Assembly: GCA_035635075.1 (NCBI GenBank)
Contig: DASQBT010000108.1
Location: 1-32,267, forward strand
Length of the DNA stretch: 32,267 nt
Direction of reading: 5' to 3'
Source: DASQBT01 sp035635075
Lineage (GTDB): Bacteria; Pseudomonadota; Gammaproteobacteria; Burkholderiales; Thiobacillaceae
In this document: positions 15,867 to 23,356 of the stretch, piece after piece
Numbering within the stretch: position 1 is the first letter of the stretch
How the letters are laid out: each line of letters opens with the position of its first letter
Made by a program: the position numbers and the translations under genes
The notes under the pieces: model-generated
The model's input: only the letters and a program-made list of their open reading frames with translations
Told to the model about the DNA's origin: nothing
Databases searched by the model: none

Positions 15867-17153
15867 TCACCGCCCATTCGCTGTTTCGTAATCAACATGC
15901 CCGTCAATCACGGTGTAACTTACTCTCCCCGTCATCTCATGGCCTAGGAATGGGGTGTTGCGTCCCTGGCTCGTCAAATTGCGCGGGCTGACTGTCCAAT
16001 GTGCTTGCGGATCGAACACGCAGACATCCGCACAGGCGCCCGGCGAGAGGTGGCCGGCGGGAATGCCGAGAATCTGGGTAGGTTTCCAGGTTATCCGATC
16101 GATGGCATCAAGCAGGGGAACGTGATGCTCTGCGGCCCACTTCAAGGTGAGGGGCAGCAGCAGTTCCACCCCGGACGCACCCGGGCTGGCTTCGCCAAAT
16201 GGGAGTTGCTTGGCGTCGTCATCCAAGGGCGCGTGGTCGGAGCAAACTGCGTCAATGCTGCCATCCTTGAGTGCCTGACACAGGGAATCACGGTCGCGCA
16301 GTGAGCGCAGGGGAGGGACAAGATAGAACTGGCTGTCGAAACTGGTGAGGTCCATTTCACTCAGGTGCAGATTGGCGATGGCCACGTCGCAACTGAGATT
16401 GATGCCCTGCAGTTTGCCGGCCCTCACCATGGCGATGCTCTCGCGCGTGGAGAGCCGACTCAGGTGAATACGGCAGCCGGTTTCCCGTGCCAGCAAGAGG
16501 ATGGTAGAGAGGGCTGTTGTTTCGGCCAGCGTGGGAATGCCCGGCAGACCGAGGCGCGACGCCACGGGTCCATCGTGCGCCACGCCGTCGCGCGCGAGGA
16601 AATAATCCTGCGGCCTGAGCCATAAAATGAAACCGAAGGTAGCGGCGTACTGCATGGCGCGCATCAGCACCAGAGTGTCGGTAAGCGGTTCGTCGGCCTG
16701 GGAAAAGGCAACGCAGCCGGCCTCCGTCAGTTCCGCCATCTCGGTGAGGTACTCGCCCTGGAGCCGTTGGGTAAGGGCGCCAATTGGATAGACCCGCGGT
16801 CCGGGCAGGTTCTTCGCCCGAAACTTGAGCATTTCCACCAGCCCGGGTTCATCCAATGGTGGATCCGTGTCCGGCGGGCAGGCCAGGGAGGTGACTCCGC
16901 CGGCCGCGGCGGCAGCCATTTCCGACTCCAGCGTGGCCTTGTATTCGAAGCCCGGCTCGCGCAGACGCACTGATATGTCAACCAGCCCCGGGCAGACAAT
17001 GTGATTGCTGGCATCGAGGATGCGGTTGGCGTGGAAGTCCGCAGGGGGCTGGCCCACGCCCACGATTTTGCCGGCGGCGATATACAGGTCGGCAATTTGG
17101 TCCAAGTGGTTCTTGGGATCGACCAAGCGGCCGTTCTGGATGTGGATTTTCAT
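15867..17153 (-). CDS. pyrC': Dihydroorotase-like protein lacking the metal-binding HxH motif (PyrC'/PyrX)
   Basis: The 428-residue protein is a full-length class I dihydroorotase homologue. In active enzymes the first strand reads DxHxHxREPG; here it is DISVRLREPG (59-68), so both metal-ligand His are replaced by Ser61 and Arg63. The segment that normally supplies the bridging Asp (FSDDG) reads FSQADEP, and the later zinc-site His region reads ILWLRPQD. His230 and the catalytic-type Asp in CSDHAP (about 306) remain. It is therefore very likely inactive as a dihydroorotase. In pseudomonads such PyrC' subunits are needed to assemble aspartate transcarbamoylase, and here the gene lies downstream of pyrB. 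A separate active dihydroorotase should exist elsewhere. Confidence 0.88.
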   Translation of the reverse strand: MKIHIQNGRLVDPKNHLDQIADLYIAAGKIVGVGQPPADFHANRILDASNHIVCPGLVDISVRLREPGFEYKATLESEMAAAAAGGVTSLACPPDTDPPLDEPGLVEMLKFRAKNLPGPRVYPIGALTQRLQGEYLTEMAELTEAGCVAFSQADEPLTDTLVLMRAMQYAATFGFILWLRPQDYFLARDGVAHDGPVASRLGLPGIPTLAETTALSTILLLARETGCRIHLSRLSTRESIAMVRAGKLQGINLSCDVAIANLHLSEMDLTSFDSQFYLVPPLRSLRDRDSLCQALKDGSIDAVCSDHAPLDDDAKQLPFGEASPGASGVELLLPLTLKWAAEHHVPLLDAIDRITWKPTQILGIPAGHLSPGACADVCVFDPQAHWTVSPRNLTSQGRNTPFLGHEMTGRVSYTVIDGHVDYETANGR

Positions 17154-17454
17154 GCGGCTTCCGCCTCCCTGATGCCGCGGGATGGTCTTGCATCATTCCG
17201 TCGGCGCCGGCCGCCATTCGCCGGGTGCCCTGAATGGGGGCCTGTGCGCCCCTGATTGGGTGGAGCGCAGGGCATGCTTGCGGCTGCACAACGGGGGCCC
17301 GCTTCCTGCTCCAGGGTCGCACCTGTGTAACGCGGATCAGCGCTCATGCCGTCGCCTCCGTTTGTTCCTCCGCTGCTTGAGGCTCGTCACTTTGGCATCC
17401 AACATTGGCGGACGTGCAAGCCTCTGCCGCGAGGGGCCACTGCTTCCTGCTCAT
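17150..17454 (-). other. pyrB-pyrC' spacer with two chained small ORFs
   Basis: The 297-bp spacer is fully bridged by two ORFs linked by ATGA overlaps. A 36-residue ORF (17454-17344) starts on the pyrB stop. A 65-residue ORF (17347-17150) starts on the stop of the first and ends on the pyrC' start. An 11-bp direct repeat, GCTCATGCCGT on the plus strand (17342-17352 and 17449-17459), marks the first two junctions, and GCTTCCTGCTC also occurs twice (17301-17311, 17442-17452). The predicted peptides are Ala/Glu-rich and Arg/Gly/Pro-rich and resemble no family I know. They may only carry ribosomes from pyrB to pyrC'. Confidence 0.4.
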
Positions 17455-18422
17455 GCCGTTGGTCCCCCACTGACATTCCCCGCCAGAATGCTCATTACCG
17501 CCATACGGACGGCGATGCCGTAGGTGACTTGGGGCAGGATCACGGATTGCGGGCCATCTGCCACTTCGGAATCGATTTCCACCCCACGGTTCATGGGGCC
17601 GGGGTGCATGACAATGGCATCGGGTCTGGCCAGACTAAGCTTCTCCAGGGTGAGCCCGTAGTGCTTGAAATATTCCCCGGCGGATGGCAGCAGCGCACCT
17701 TTCATGCGCTCGTTTTGCAAGCGCAGCATGATAATTACGTCGACGTCCTTGAGGCCGGTGCGCATGTCGTAATGAACGTGTACGCCCATTTGCTCGACCC
17801 CGGTGGGCAACAGGGTCTTGGGGGCAATGACCCGAACTTCCGGCACACCCAGACTGGTCAGGGCGTGAATCTGCGAGCGGGCCACACGCGAGTGCAACAC
17901 ATCGCCGACCACCGCCACGCGCAGATTGTGGAAGGCGCCCTTGTAGCGGCGGATGGTGAACATGTCGAGCAGGCCCTGAGTGGGATGCGCGTGCCGCCCG
18001 TCACCCGCATTCACTACCGAAATGTGGGGCGCCACGTGACGTGCGATGAAATGGGCGGCTCCGCTTTGTCCGTGGCGCACGATGAACATGTCGGCATGCA
18101 TGGCAGTGAGGTTGGCCACGGTATCGAGTATGGTCTCGCCCTTGGTCTGGCTGGAAGTGGAGATATTGAGATTGACCAAATCTGCCGACAGGCGCTTGGC
18201 GGCGATCTCAAAGGTCGTGCGGGTCCGCGTGGAGGGCTCGAAAAACAGGTTGAATATGGCCTTGCCGCGCAGCAGGGGAACTTTCTTCACATCCCGTTCG
18301 CCGACGTCCATGAAGGATTCGGCGGTATCGAGTATCTGGGTCAGGATGCGGGGAGGCAGGCCATCCAGCGTCAGGAGATGTTTGAGGCTGTCGTCCGGTT
18401 TGAGCTGCGGGTTTGAACTCAT
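17451..18422 (-). CDS. pyrB: Aspartate carbamoyltransferase catalytic subunit
   Basis: The 323-residue protein has the carbamoyl-phosphate motif STRTRTTFEIA (around residues 56-66), GDGRHAHPTQGLLDMFTI for aspartate binding in the middle, and HPGPMNRGVEID near the C-terminus. It catalyses carbamoyl phosphate plus aspartate to carbamoyl aspartate, the first committed pyrimidine step. The length is normal for the class A enzyme that assembles with an inactive dihydroorotase partner, matching the pyrC' gene downstream. It starts 11 bp after the pyrR stop, and no pyrI regulatory subunit gene is present. Expression is probably with algH-ruvX-pyrR. Confidence 0.97.
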   Translation of the reverse strand: MSSNPQLKPDDSLKHLLTLDGLPPRILTQILDTAESFMDVGERDVKKVPLLRGKAIFNLFFEPSTRTRTTFEIAAKRLSADLVNLNISTSSQTKGETILDTVANLTAMHADMFIVRHGQSGAAHFIARHVAPHISVVNAGDGRHAHPTQGLLDMFTIRRYKGAFHNLRVAVVGDVLHSRVARSQIHALTSLGVPEVRVIAPKTLLPTGVEQMGVHVHYDMRTGLKDVDVIIMLRLQNERMKGALLPSAGEYFKHYGLTLEKLSLARPDAIVMHPGPMNRGVEIDSEVADGPQSVILPQVTYGIAVRMAVMSILAGNVSGGPTA

Positions 18423-18433
18423 CAGAGGCGCGA

Positions 18434-18934
18434 TCAGGGATTCCTTTGGGAAAGCGATAGACGCCCGTCCGCGGCGCGGTCGAGCTGAAGATTGCGGTCG
18501 CTGGGCAGATCTACGCGCACACCGGCAAAATCCGCGCAGATGGGCAACTCCCGGCCGCCCCGATCCACCAGTACAGCGAGCCGGATGGAGGCCGGCCGGC
18601 CATAATCGAACAGCTCGTTCATGGCGGCGCGCACGGTGCGCCCTGTGTACAGCACGTCGTCCACCACGATGAGCGGCCGGTCTTCGACCTGGAAGGGAAT
18701 GCGGGAGGGCTTGACTTGGGGATGCAGGCCGATGCGGGAGAAGTCATCGCGATAGAAGGAAATATCCAGAACCCCCAGCGGCTGAGCAATGTCAAGCTGA
18801 GCATGAAGGCGCTCGGCGATCCAAGCGCCGCCGGTATGGATCCCGACCAGCGCGGTCTCGGGCGTGAGTTCTGACGCGATGGCGTGGGCCAGTCTAGCGA
18901 GCAAGTCTTCGGCGTCAGGCAGTATGTCGGGCAT
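18434..18934 (-). CDS. pyrR: PyrR, bifunctional pyr regulator / uracil phosphoribosyltransferase-like
   Basis: The 166-residue protein is a type I phosphoribosyltransferase with the PRPP motif VVDDVLYTGRTVRAAMNEL in its middle, PyrR-like DISFYRDDFSRIG before it, and VDRGGRELPICADFAGV after it. In Gram-positives PyrR is an RNA-binding attenuator of pyr operons; in betaproteobacteria the role is less settled and may be mainly UPRTase activity. I saw no obvious PyrR-type attenuator in the leader. The ATG at 18934 has a strong AGGGG site upstream and overlaps the ruvX end by 20 bp. Confidence 0.92.
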   Translation of the reverse strand: MPDILPDAEDLLARLAHAIASELTPETALVGIHTGGAWIAERLHAQLDIAQPLGVLDISFYRDDFSRIGLHPQVKPSRIPFQVEDRPLIVVDDVLYTGRTVRAAMNELFDYGRPASIRLAVLVDRGGRELPICADFAGVRVDLPSDRNLQLDRAADGRLSLSQRNP

Positions 18935-19343
18935 CAAAAAACCCCTGCAATATCAATTGTGCAGCAACGGCGTCCAGATGGTCACGGTTCTTCTTGCCAT
19001 GAATCCCGGCTTCGTGCAGCTCTTCTTCAGCCAACTGGCTGGTGTAGCGTTCGTCAGCCAGGAACACCGGAAGTTTAAAGCGATTTTCCAGTTTGGCGGC
19101 AAAATTACGCGCCGCGCGAGTGAGGTCGTGCTCGGTGCCGTCCGGGTGCAGGGGCAAACCTACCACCAGGAGGGTAGGCTGCCATTGCTGGATCAGCCGG
19201 GAGATGTCATTGAAACGCTCGTCAGGCGACGCGGTGTGGATGACAGTAAGGGGATGAGCCACTCCTATGCCGAGTTCCCCGGCTGCAACCCCTGTTCGTT
19301 TCAATCCTAGATCAAACGCAAGGACGGTCCCGCCTTCAAGCAT
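18915..19343 (-). CDS. ruvX: RuvX/YqgF, putative pre-16S rRNA nuclease
   Basis: From the ATG at 19343 the protein has 142 residues, normal for the YqgF RNase H-like family. It opens MLEGGTVLAFDLGLKRTGVA with the first catalytic Asp, has LLVVGLPLHPDGTEHDLTRA in the middle, and ends with DERYTSQLAEEEL and KNRDHLDAVAAQLILQGFF, which supply the other acidic residues. It is a cytoplasmic nuclease implicated in 16S rRNA 5'-end maturation. The frame is open well upstream, but that part is out-of-frame algH sequence. Its start overlaps algH by 8 bp, and the algH-ruvX pairing is highly conserved in proteobacteria. Confidence 0.95.
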   Translation of the reverse strand: MLEGGTVLAFDLGLKRTGVAAGELGIGVAHPLTVIHTASPDERFNDISRLIQQWQPTLLVVGLPLHPDGTEHDLTRAARNFAAKLENRFKLPVFLADERYTSQLAEEELHEAGIHGKKNRDHLDAVAAQLILQGFFDARHTA

Positions 19344-19890
19344 GGCCTGCCACGTCGGACAGGTTGGAAAGATCGATGCCCAGAAGTTTGATCGCGGCAG
19401 GCAGGCGGTCCTCCGGGGCGAGGTCGAAAATGACCTCGGGTTGCGCGGCAACCGACAGCCAAGCGTTCTGCGCCAGCTCGTTTTCGAGTTGCCCCGCGGC
19501 CCAGCCCGCATAGCCCAGGGACACCATGAACTTGCTGGGGCCGGCGCCCTGGGAAACGGCTTCCAAAACGTCCTTTGATGTTGTGAGATTGACGTGGTTG
19601 TTGACCGCGAGCGTGGAACTGTAGGGTCCCTTGGGGGTGTGCAGGACGAAACCCCTTTCGGTCTGGACCGGGCCGCCGAAATAGACGATCTGCTCCAAAC
19701 TGTCCGGCAGGGACAGGCCGATCTGGTCAAACAGGACAGATAGGTGAAGATCGGTGGGCCGATTAACCACCACGCCCAAGGCACCCTGCTCGCTGTGATC
19801 ACAAATGTAGGTGAGCGAACCCGAAAAATTCGGATCAACCATGCTGGGCATGGCAATCAGGAAGTGATTGGTAAGATTCACGCTATCCAT
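19336..19890 (-). CDS. algH: AlgH/YqgE family protein (UPF0301)
   Basis: The 184-residue protein matches the UPF0301/AlgH family: NHFLIAMPSMVDPNFSGSLT at the start, then YICDHSEQGALGVVVNRP, VYFGGPVQTERGFVLH and SLGYAGWAAGQLENEL. The biochemical role is unclear; in Pseudomonas it was first linked to alginate regulation. It begins at an ATG with GAGG 11 bases upstream and heads the operon with ruvX, pyrR, pyrB and pyrC'. The start region following a 430-bp spacer makes it the likely promoter-proximal gene. Confidence 0.95.
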   Translation of the reverse strand: MDSVNLTNHFLIAMPSMVDPNFSGSLTYICDHSEQGALGVVVNRPTDLHLSVLFDQIGLSLPDSLEQIVYFGGPVQTERGFVLHTPKGPYSSTLAVNNHVNLTTSKDVLEAVSQGAGPSKFMVSLGYAGWAAGQLENELAQNAWLSVAAQPEVIFDLAPEDRLPAAIKLLGIDLSNLSDVAGHA

Positions 19891-20317
19891 ATCCGCTACC
19901 TCACAATAGTAATCCTAGAACGGAAACGAACCCTATCTTGATCGGGAATGATCTCGTTGCGACAAAATTATTCCAAGCAAAGCCTGTGCCGAAACGGAGT
20001 GCTCGTTTTGTCTGGTCTCGCCCGCATCTGAGCCCGGGAAATCGGGCTTCGATCGTTCGCGCTCTCAGGCCGCGCAAAGCCTTCATGGCCGAGTTCGACG
20101 CGCAGAATTACGCTACCCTGCCCGGCGACGATGGCTGCGCATCGAACTCAAGCGCGACAGAGCGATTCTTGACTAGGGGGCGTATCAGGACGGGGTCGCG
20201 ACCGCTTTCGAAGCGGTATCCGCTACATGGTTTTGGTTAACCATTTCCCGGATTCCCCGGCTCCCGGATTGGTAGCTTGGCATATCGCGGCACGCCGCCA
20301 CCGCGCTCAGGGAAGAC
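19891..20317. other. 427-bp intergenic region with stem-loops, no convincing gene
   Basis: Between the algH start and the end of the DHC cytochrome gene I find no convincing coding frame. A 100-codon plus-strand frame (19938-20240) has no ribosome-binding site or recognisable domain. Two inverted repeats stand out: AGCCCG-GGAAAT-CGGGCT (about 20032-20049) and ACCGCTT-TCG-AAGCGGT (20201-20217). Neither is followed by a T run. The region should contain the algH promoter; I could not identify a good -35/-10 pair. A small RNA cannot be excluded. Confidence 0.45.
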
Positions 20318-20839
20318 TCACTCCTTCGGAATCCTGATTTCCTTTTCGCTGAAACTGCCCGTTTCGGCGCGGGTGTGACAGGCAATGCAGTTGGCCTTGC
20401 TCGCAATCTTGCTGCGTTTCCACATCGAGTTTGGCACTTCATCGTGCACATAGTGGAAGTAGGCCGTTTCCGTAAAGCGAAGTGGAGCGTCATTGGGCTG
20501 GATGCCGGCGGCGATCCGACGCATGCGCGTGTTTGCCATCCGGCCGTCGGCGGCATTGTCCACCAGATAGCGCTTGATTTCGGCGGCCTGCTGGGGTGCG
20601 AGGCTGGCATCATCGCCAAAATGATTGTCCAACTCGCGCATCATTCGGCTCCAGGAACGGGCGGGCAACAATCCGGCTGGATAAACCATGTGGCAAGCCG
20701 AGCATTCATCGTGCGTTAACTTGTGGTCTACCGGTGGAAAGCTTGCGACATCATCGTCCGCGCGACTGGCGTTCAGGCCATACGCAGTCACTCCAAGCGC
20801 GAGGAGCAAGATAAGAATATTGTTAAACGTGATACCCAT
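20318..20839 (-). CDS. Dihaem cytochrome c, DHC family
   Basis: The 173-residue protein has a signal peptide or N-terminal anchor (about 6-25) followed by two haem-binding CxxCH motifs, CSACH (46-50) and CIACH (151-155). The segment after the first haem, MVYPAGLLPARSWSRMM and NHFGDDASL, is characteristic of the Rhodobacter-type DHC dihaem cytochrome. DHC is the redox partner of SHP, encoded just upstream here. The ATG at 20839 is chosen since the signal peptide follows directly; the frame is open further upstream but would run into the SHP gene. It is the last gene of a four-gene cytochrome operon, starting 8 bp after the SHP stop. Confidence 0.88.
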   Translation of the reverse strand: MGITFNNILILLLALGVTAYGLNASRADDDVASFPPVDHKLTHDECSACHMVYPAGLLPARSWSRMMRELDNHFGDDASLAPQQAAEIKRYLVDNAADGRMANTRMRRIAAGIQPNDAPLRFTETAYFHYVHDEVPNSMWKRSKIASKANCIACHTRAETGSFSEKEIRIPKE

Positions 20840-20847
20840 GGACGTAA

Positions 20848-21246
20848 CTATCGGATGGACAAAAGAAAGGCAATGAAGTCGGCTTTTTCTTCCGCGGTGC
20901 AGGCTCGATCCAATACGTCCTTGCAATTGCGGCGGAACCATTTTTCCACTTTGGCTGGATCGGTAATGCGCTCTGCATTGACCGATGGCGCCATTGGCTG
21001 AATGGTCTTATGCGCCTTGGTTTGGCCTGTCGCTTTGAGGTTTTCCGTATGGCAGTCCATGCAGGTGGCAATTTCGCCATTTGCCTTATGATGCTTCGCG
21101 CGGAAGAACGTCTCTCCCCGGTTTGCAGAGGGGCTGAAACCGGATCCAGCCTGGGCTTGATAGGCGACGAGTATTTGTTCATGTGTTGCGGCCTGCGTCA
21201 TAACCGGAACAAGCAACAGCGCGAGGGCGGGAGCGAGCGGTTTCAT
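20848..21246 (-). CDS. SHP-like monohaem cytochrome c (DUF1924)
   Basis: The 132-residue protein begins with a signal peptide (MKPLAPALALLLVPVMTQAA) and has one haem motif, CMDCH (62-66). The stretch IQPMAPSVNAERITDPAKVE followed by KWFRRNCKDVLDRACTAEEK is typical of the DUF1924 / sphaeroides haem protein family. SHP is known for an unusual Asn axial ligand that leaves on reduction, letting the haem bind O2 or NO; which Asn applies here cannot be fixed by eye. Its start overlaps the cytochrome b gene stop as ATGA, and DHC follows, so the two cytochromes likely exchange electrons in the periplasm. Confidence 0.88.
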   Translation of the reverse strand: MKPLAPALALLLVPVMTQAATHEQILVAYQAQAGSGFSPSANRGETFFRAKHHKANGEIATCMDCHTENLKATGQTKAHKTIQPMAPSVNAERITDPAKVEKWFRRNCKDVLDRACTAEEKADFIAFLLSIR

Positions 21247-21845
21247 TGTTCCTTCAGGTACTGGTAGCCCGACACCATGCTCTGCGCGAGGGGCAGGCCG
21301 TGCCGTCTATGGTGAACAACCAGGGCGAGAAGATGCAAGACAATAAACGCAATGACCCCGTAGGCCAGGATTTCATGGATGGTCGTTACTGGCGCTTTCC
21401 ACTCCATGTCATAGGCCAGCCAGTTTGAGAACGGACCGTTTCCCAACTTGATTGCAGTCAATGCGAGCCCGCTGATCGAAAGGCCAATCAACATTCCATA
21501 AACCCAGAGGTACGCAGCTGTTGCAGGACCGTGGTGGCCGAAACGTTCGGGGGCAGTAAACAGGCGGCGTTGGCGCAGGGCGCTCATCCAGCAGCGCGGC
21601 CGCCAGAGTTCTGTCAGGCGAGCATGCTTAGGCCCAACCAGACCCCATACCAAGCGGCCAACGAGGCCAAGTATCAATGCGTCACCCAGGCTGAGATGAA
21701 ATCGGCGCAGAACACTGTAAAACTGTCCAGGCTCCAGCCACTCCCGAGGCAGGCCGGTAAGCAGCAACAGCAGGATGGTCAGCAGATTCCAGGCGTGTAT
21801 AAGGCGCAATACCGGGTCGTAAACCAGTTCTCGCCGATACGTCAT
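21243..21845 (-). CDS. Cytochrome b561-type membrane protein
   Basis: The 200-residue protein has about four membrane helices with His residues spaced for b-haem ligation: IHAWN near residue 18, FHLSLGD near 49, IHEILAYG near 156 and VLHLLALVVHH near 170. This is the prokaryotic b561/Ni-hydrogenase b-subunit fold that oxidises quinol and passes electrons to periplasmic cytochromes. It begins 12 bp after the small cytochrome c gene and overlaps the SHP gene by 4 bp (ATGA). Its place in a DHC-SHP cluster fits the known b-type cytochrome partner of that module. Confidence 0.88.
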   Translation of the reverse strand: MTYRRELVYDPVLRLIHAWNLLTILLLLLTGLPREWLEPGQFYSVLRRFHLSLGDALILGLVGRLVWGLVGPKHARLTELWRPRCWMSALRQRRLFTAPERFGHHGPATAAYLWVYGMLIGLSISGLALTAIKLGNGPFSNWLAYDMEWKAPVTTIHEILAYGVIAFIVLHLLALVVHHRRHGLPLAQSMVSGYQYLKEQ

Positions 21846-21857
21846 GAACCGTGCGGC

Positions 21858-22220
21858 TTAATTGCTGGCCTGAATGTCTTCGTCACCCTTAATTCCGGGC
21901 ATCGGCATCGCCGGCTTGCCCAAACTGTGATAGTAGGCAGCAATATCCTCGACGTCCCTGTCGTTTAGCGTCATGACGGCCATGTTCATCATCGGCGAAA
22001 TCAGCTTGCCGGACCGGTATTTGTTCGTCTTGATGACCAGTTTGTCGGCGTCCCTGCCCCCGAGCTGAACCAAGGGAAAAACGCCGGGGAATGCGTTGTT
22101 GCCATGACAAGTGCTGCAGAGGAGCGCCTTCTGGGCGCCGACCGCCGGGTCGCCGGCGGCAAAGGCCGATGAAGCAAGCAGGGTAGTACCAGCAAGAAGC
22201 AATACTTTGGTTGTGATCAT
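21858..22220 (-). CDS. Small class I cytochrome c (c553-like)
   Basis: From the ATG at 22220, with GGAG upstream, the protein has 120 residues: a signal peptide (MITTKVLLLAGTTLLASSAF, cleaved near AFA-AGD), one haem motif CSTCH (35-39), and a Met-rich segment SPMMNMAVMTL that likely gives the sixth ligand. The C-terminal DIAAYYHSLGKP helix is typical of class I c-type cytochromes. It is periplasmic and leads the four-gene cytochrome operon, so it may feed or drain electrons from the b-type cytochrome/SHP/DHC chain. Confidence 0.92.
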   Translation of the reverse strand: MITTKVLLLAGTTLLASSAFAAGDPAVGAQKALLCSTCHGNNAFPGVFPLVQLGGRDADKLVIKTNKYRSGKLISPMMNMAVMTLNDRDVEDIAAYYHSLGKPAMPMPGIKGDEDIQASN

Positions 22221-22268
22221 AATGGGCTCCCAAAGAGTGGAAAGAGAACGGAAATCTTCCGACATAAC

Positions 22269-22307
22269 ATTAGATAATTATTATATTAATAAATCAAGAG
22301 AATCTTG
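22269..22307 (-). promoter_or_regulatory. Sigma70-like promoter of the cytochrome operon with overlapping inverted repeat
   Basis: On the minus strand TTGATT (22297-22292) and TCTAAT (22274-22269) are separated by exactly 17 bp of AT-only spacer, a good sigma70 match about 49 bp before the cytochrome c start codon. An inverted repeat CAAGA-GAA-TCTTG (plus strand, 22295-22307) covers the upstream edge of the -35 and could be a regulator site. The TTGAT half resembles an FNR half-site, but the partner half is absent. Confidence 0.6.
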
Positions 22308-22334
22308 CAACCCTCGAACGCTTTTGGGTAGTCG

Positions 22335-22375
22335 AAAAAACAGGACCGGCACCGGGTGGCTGCTTAACCCGATGC
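22335..22375 (-). terminator. Probable rho-independent terminator after the second tonB
   Basis: Read on the minus strand, GCATCGGGT (22375-22367) pairs with ACCCGGTGC (22357-22349), a 9-bp stem with one G-U pair and a 9-base loop, followed 8 bases later by TTTTTT (22340-22335). It lies about 65 bp past the TonB stop, on the correct strand to end the mpl-yqiA-RNase-tonB transcript. The stem-to-T gap is longer than ideal. Confidence 0.5.
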
Positions 22376-22440
22376 ACCAACGCAAGTAACAGCGTGCCGC
22401 TCCTGGGACGAAGGGTGGCAAATCTACCGGATGCAGGGCG

Positions 22441-23343
22441 TTAGTCAGCGCCCACTGTCCCGAGCTGATCGGACCGGGTAAAGGTCCAGGTTCGGGTGAT
22501 TCCTAAGATATCCACTTTGTCGCGCATTTCCTTGGGAAAGTGGGCATAGGGCGCGCCCATTTCCACGATGCGGACGGCCGCGCTGTCGAGAATTTTCGAG
22601 CCGGAGGACTGGTCGATGGCGATCTTCTCCACCCGTCCATCGGAGTAAAGCGATACGGTCAGTCGCAGGCTGCCGTAGATGCCTTGGCGCCGCGCGGCCT
22701 CAGGATAGTTCAGATTGCCGATGCGTTCCACCTTGGCGGCCCAGTCTTCAACGTAGCGGGCGAAAGCATATTCCCTGGTGTTGGCGCCAATAAAGGCGCG
22801 TCGGGGACGGCGCTGATATTCATCCCATTGGCGCGAAATGCGTGCCTCCAGCTTGGCCATCTCCGCGCCCTGCTGCAGCAATTCGGATGAGGTGGGCGTG
22901 GCTTCGGCAGGCTCCTGTGGGGGGGCGCTGCGCGGCGCGGTCTGGACGGCTTCAGTGCTTTTAATCTGGGTAAATAGCTGCTTGGCCCTTTCTTCGAGTC
23001 GCTCAACGCGGGCCTGCAGCGCAGCCTCCTGTGCGCCTGTTCCCTCGTCCGGCGTGACCGGCAAAGGGCTCCTGGCGCGCCGGTCCTCATCCGTGTTGCC
23101 GCCGCCCGCCAGATTGGCTTGTGCCAAGGCGTCCGGCTTGAGCGGAGCCACCTTGCTCTTGGCGTTGACCAGCACGACTTCCACAGGCTGGTTATAGTCC
23201 TCAAACAGGCGCGGATTGACCTTGACCAGTTGAGTGCTTAGCAGGACGGCGTGCAAAGTGACCGAAGCCACCAGTGCAAAGGCCATGCGCGTACCCTGTT
23301 CAGACGGGGTCGAAAAGGCAAGGGAAGTAGGGGGGGTGGCCAC
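22441..23343 (-). CDS. tonB: TonB-family energy transducer
   Basis: The 300-residue protein has an N-terminal membrane helix (MAFALVASVTLHAVLLSTQL, about 20-39), a charged and Pro-containing linker with a helical stretch (about 107-130, LQARVERLEERAKQLF), and a C-terminal TonB domain (about 205-290). That domain includes NLNYPEAARRQGIYGSLRL, SLYSDGRVEKIAIDQSSGSK and ILDSAAVRIVEMGAPYA. It should transmit ExbBD energy to outer-membrane receptors. The listed start is GTG; the ATG at 23286 directly before the membrane helix is possible. It follows the RNase II gene by 13 bp. Position in this conserved order is usual for betaproteobacteria. It differs from the long TonB near 9 kb in linker type. 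Confidence 0.88.
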   Translation of the reverse strand: MATPPTSLAFSTPSEQGTRMAFALVASVTLHAVLLSTQLVKVNPRLFEDYNQPVEVVLVNAKSKVAPLKPDALAQANLAGGGNTDEDRRARSPLPVTPDEGTGAQEAALQARVERLEERAKQLFTQIKSTEAVQTAPRSAPPQEPAEATPTSSELLQQGAEMAKLEARISRQWDEYQRRPRRAFIGANTREYAFARYVEDWAAKVERIGNLNYPEAARRQGIYGSLRLTVSLYSDGRVEKIAIDQSSGSKILDSAAVRIVEMGAPYAHFPKEMRDKVDILGITRTWTFTRSDQLGTVGAD

Positions 23344-23356
23344 GGTACGGCGGGGA

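Noticed and set aside
19938..20240. 100-codon plus-strand frame in the algH-DHC gap
   Set aside because: No ribosome-binding site, domain or sensible composition; kept as noncoding.
22281..22297. FNR site upstream of the cytochrome operon
   Set aside because: Only one TTGAT half-site is present; the second half does not match ATCAA.
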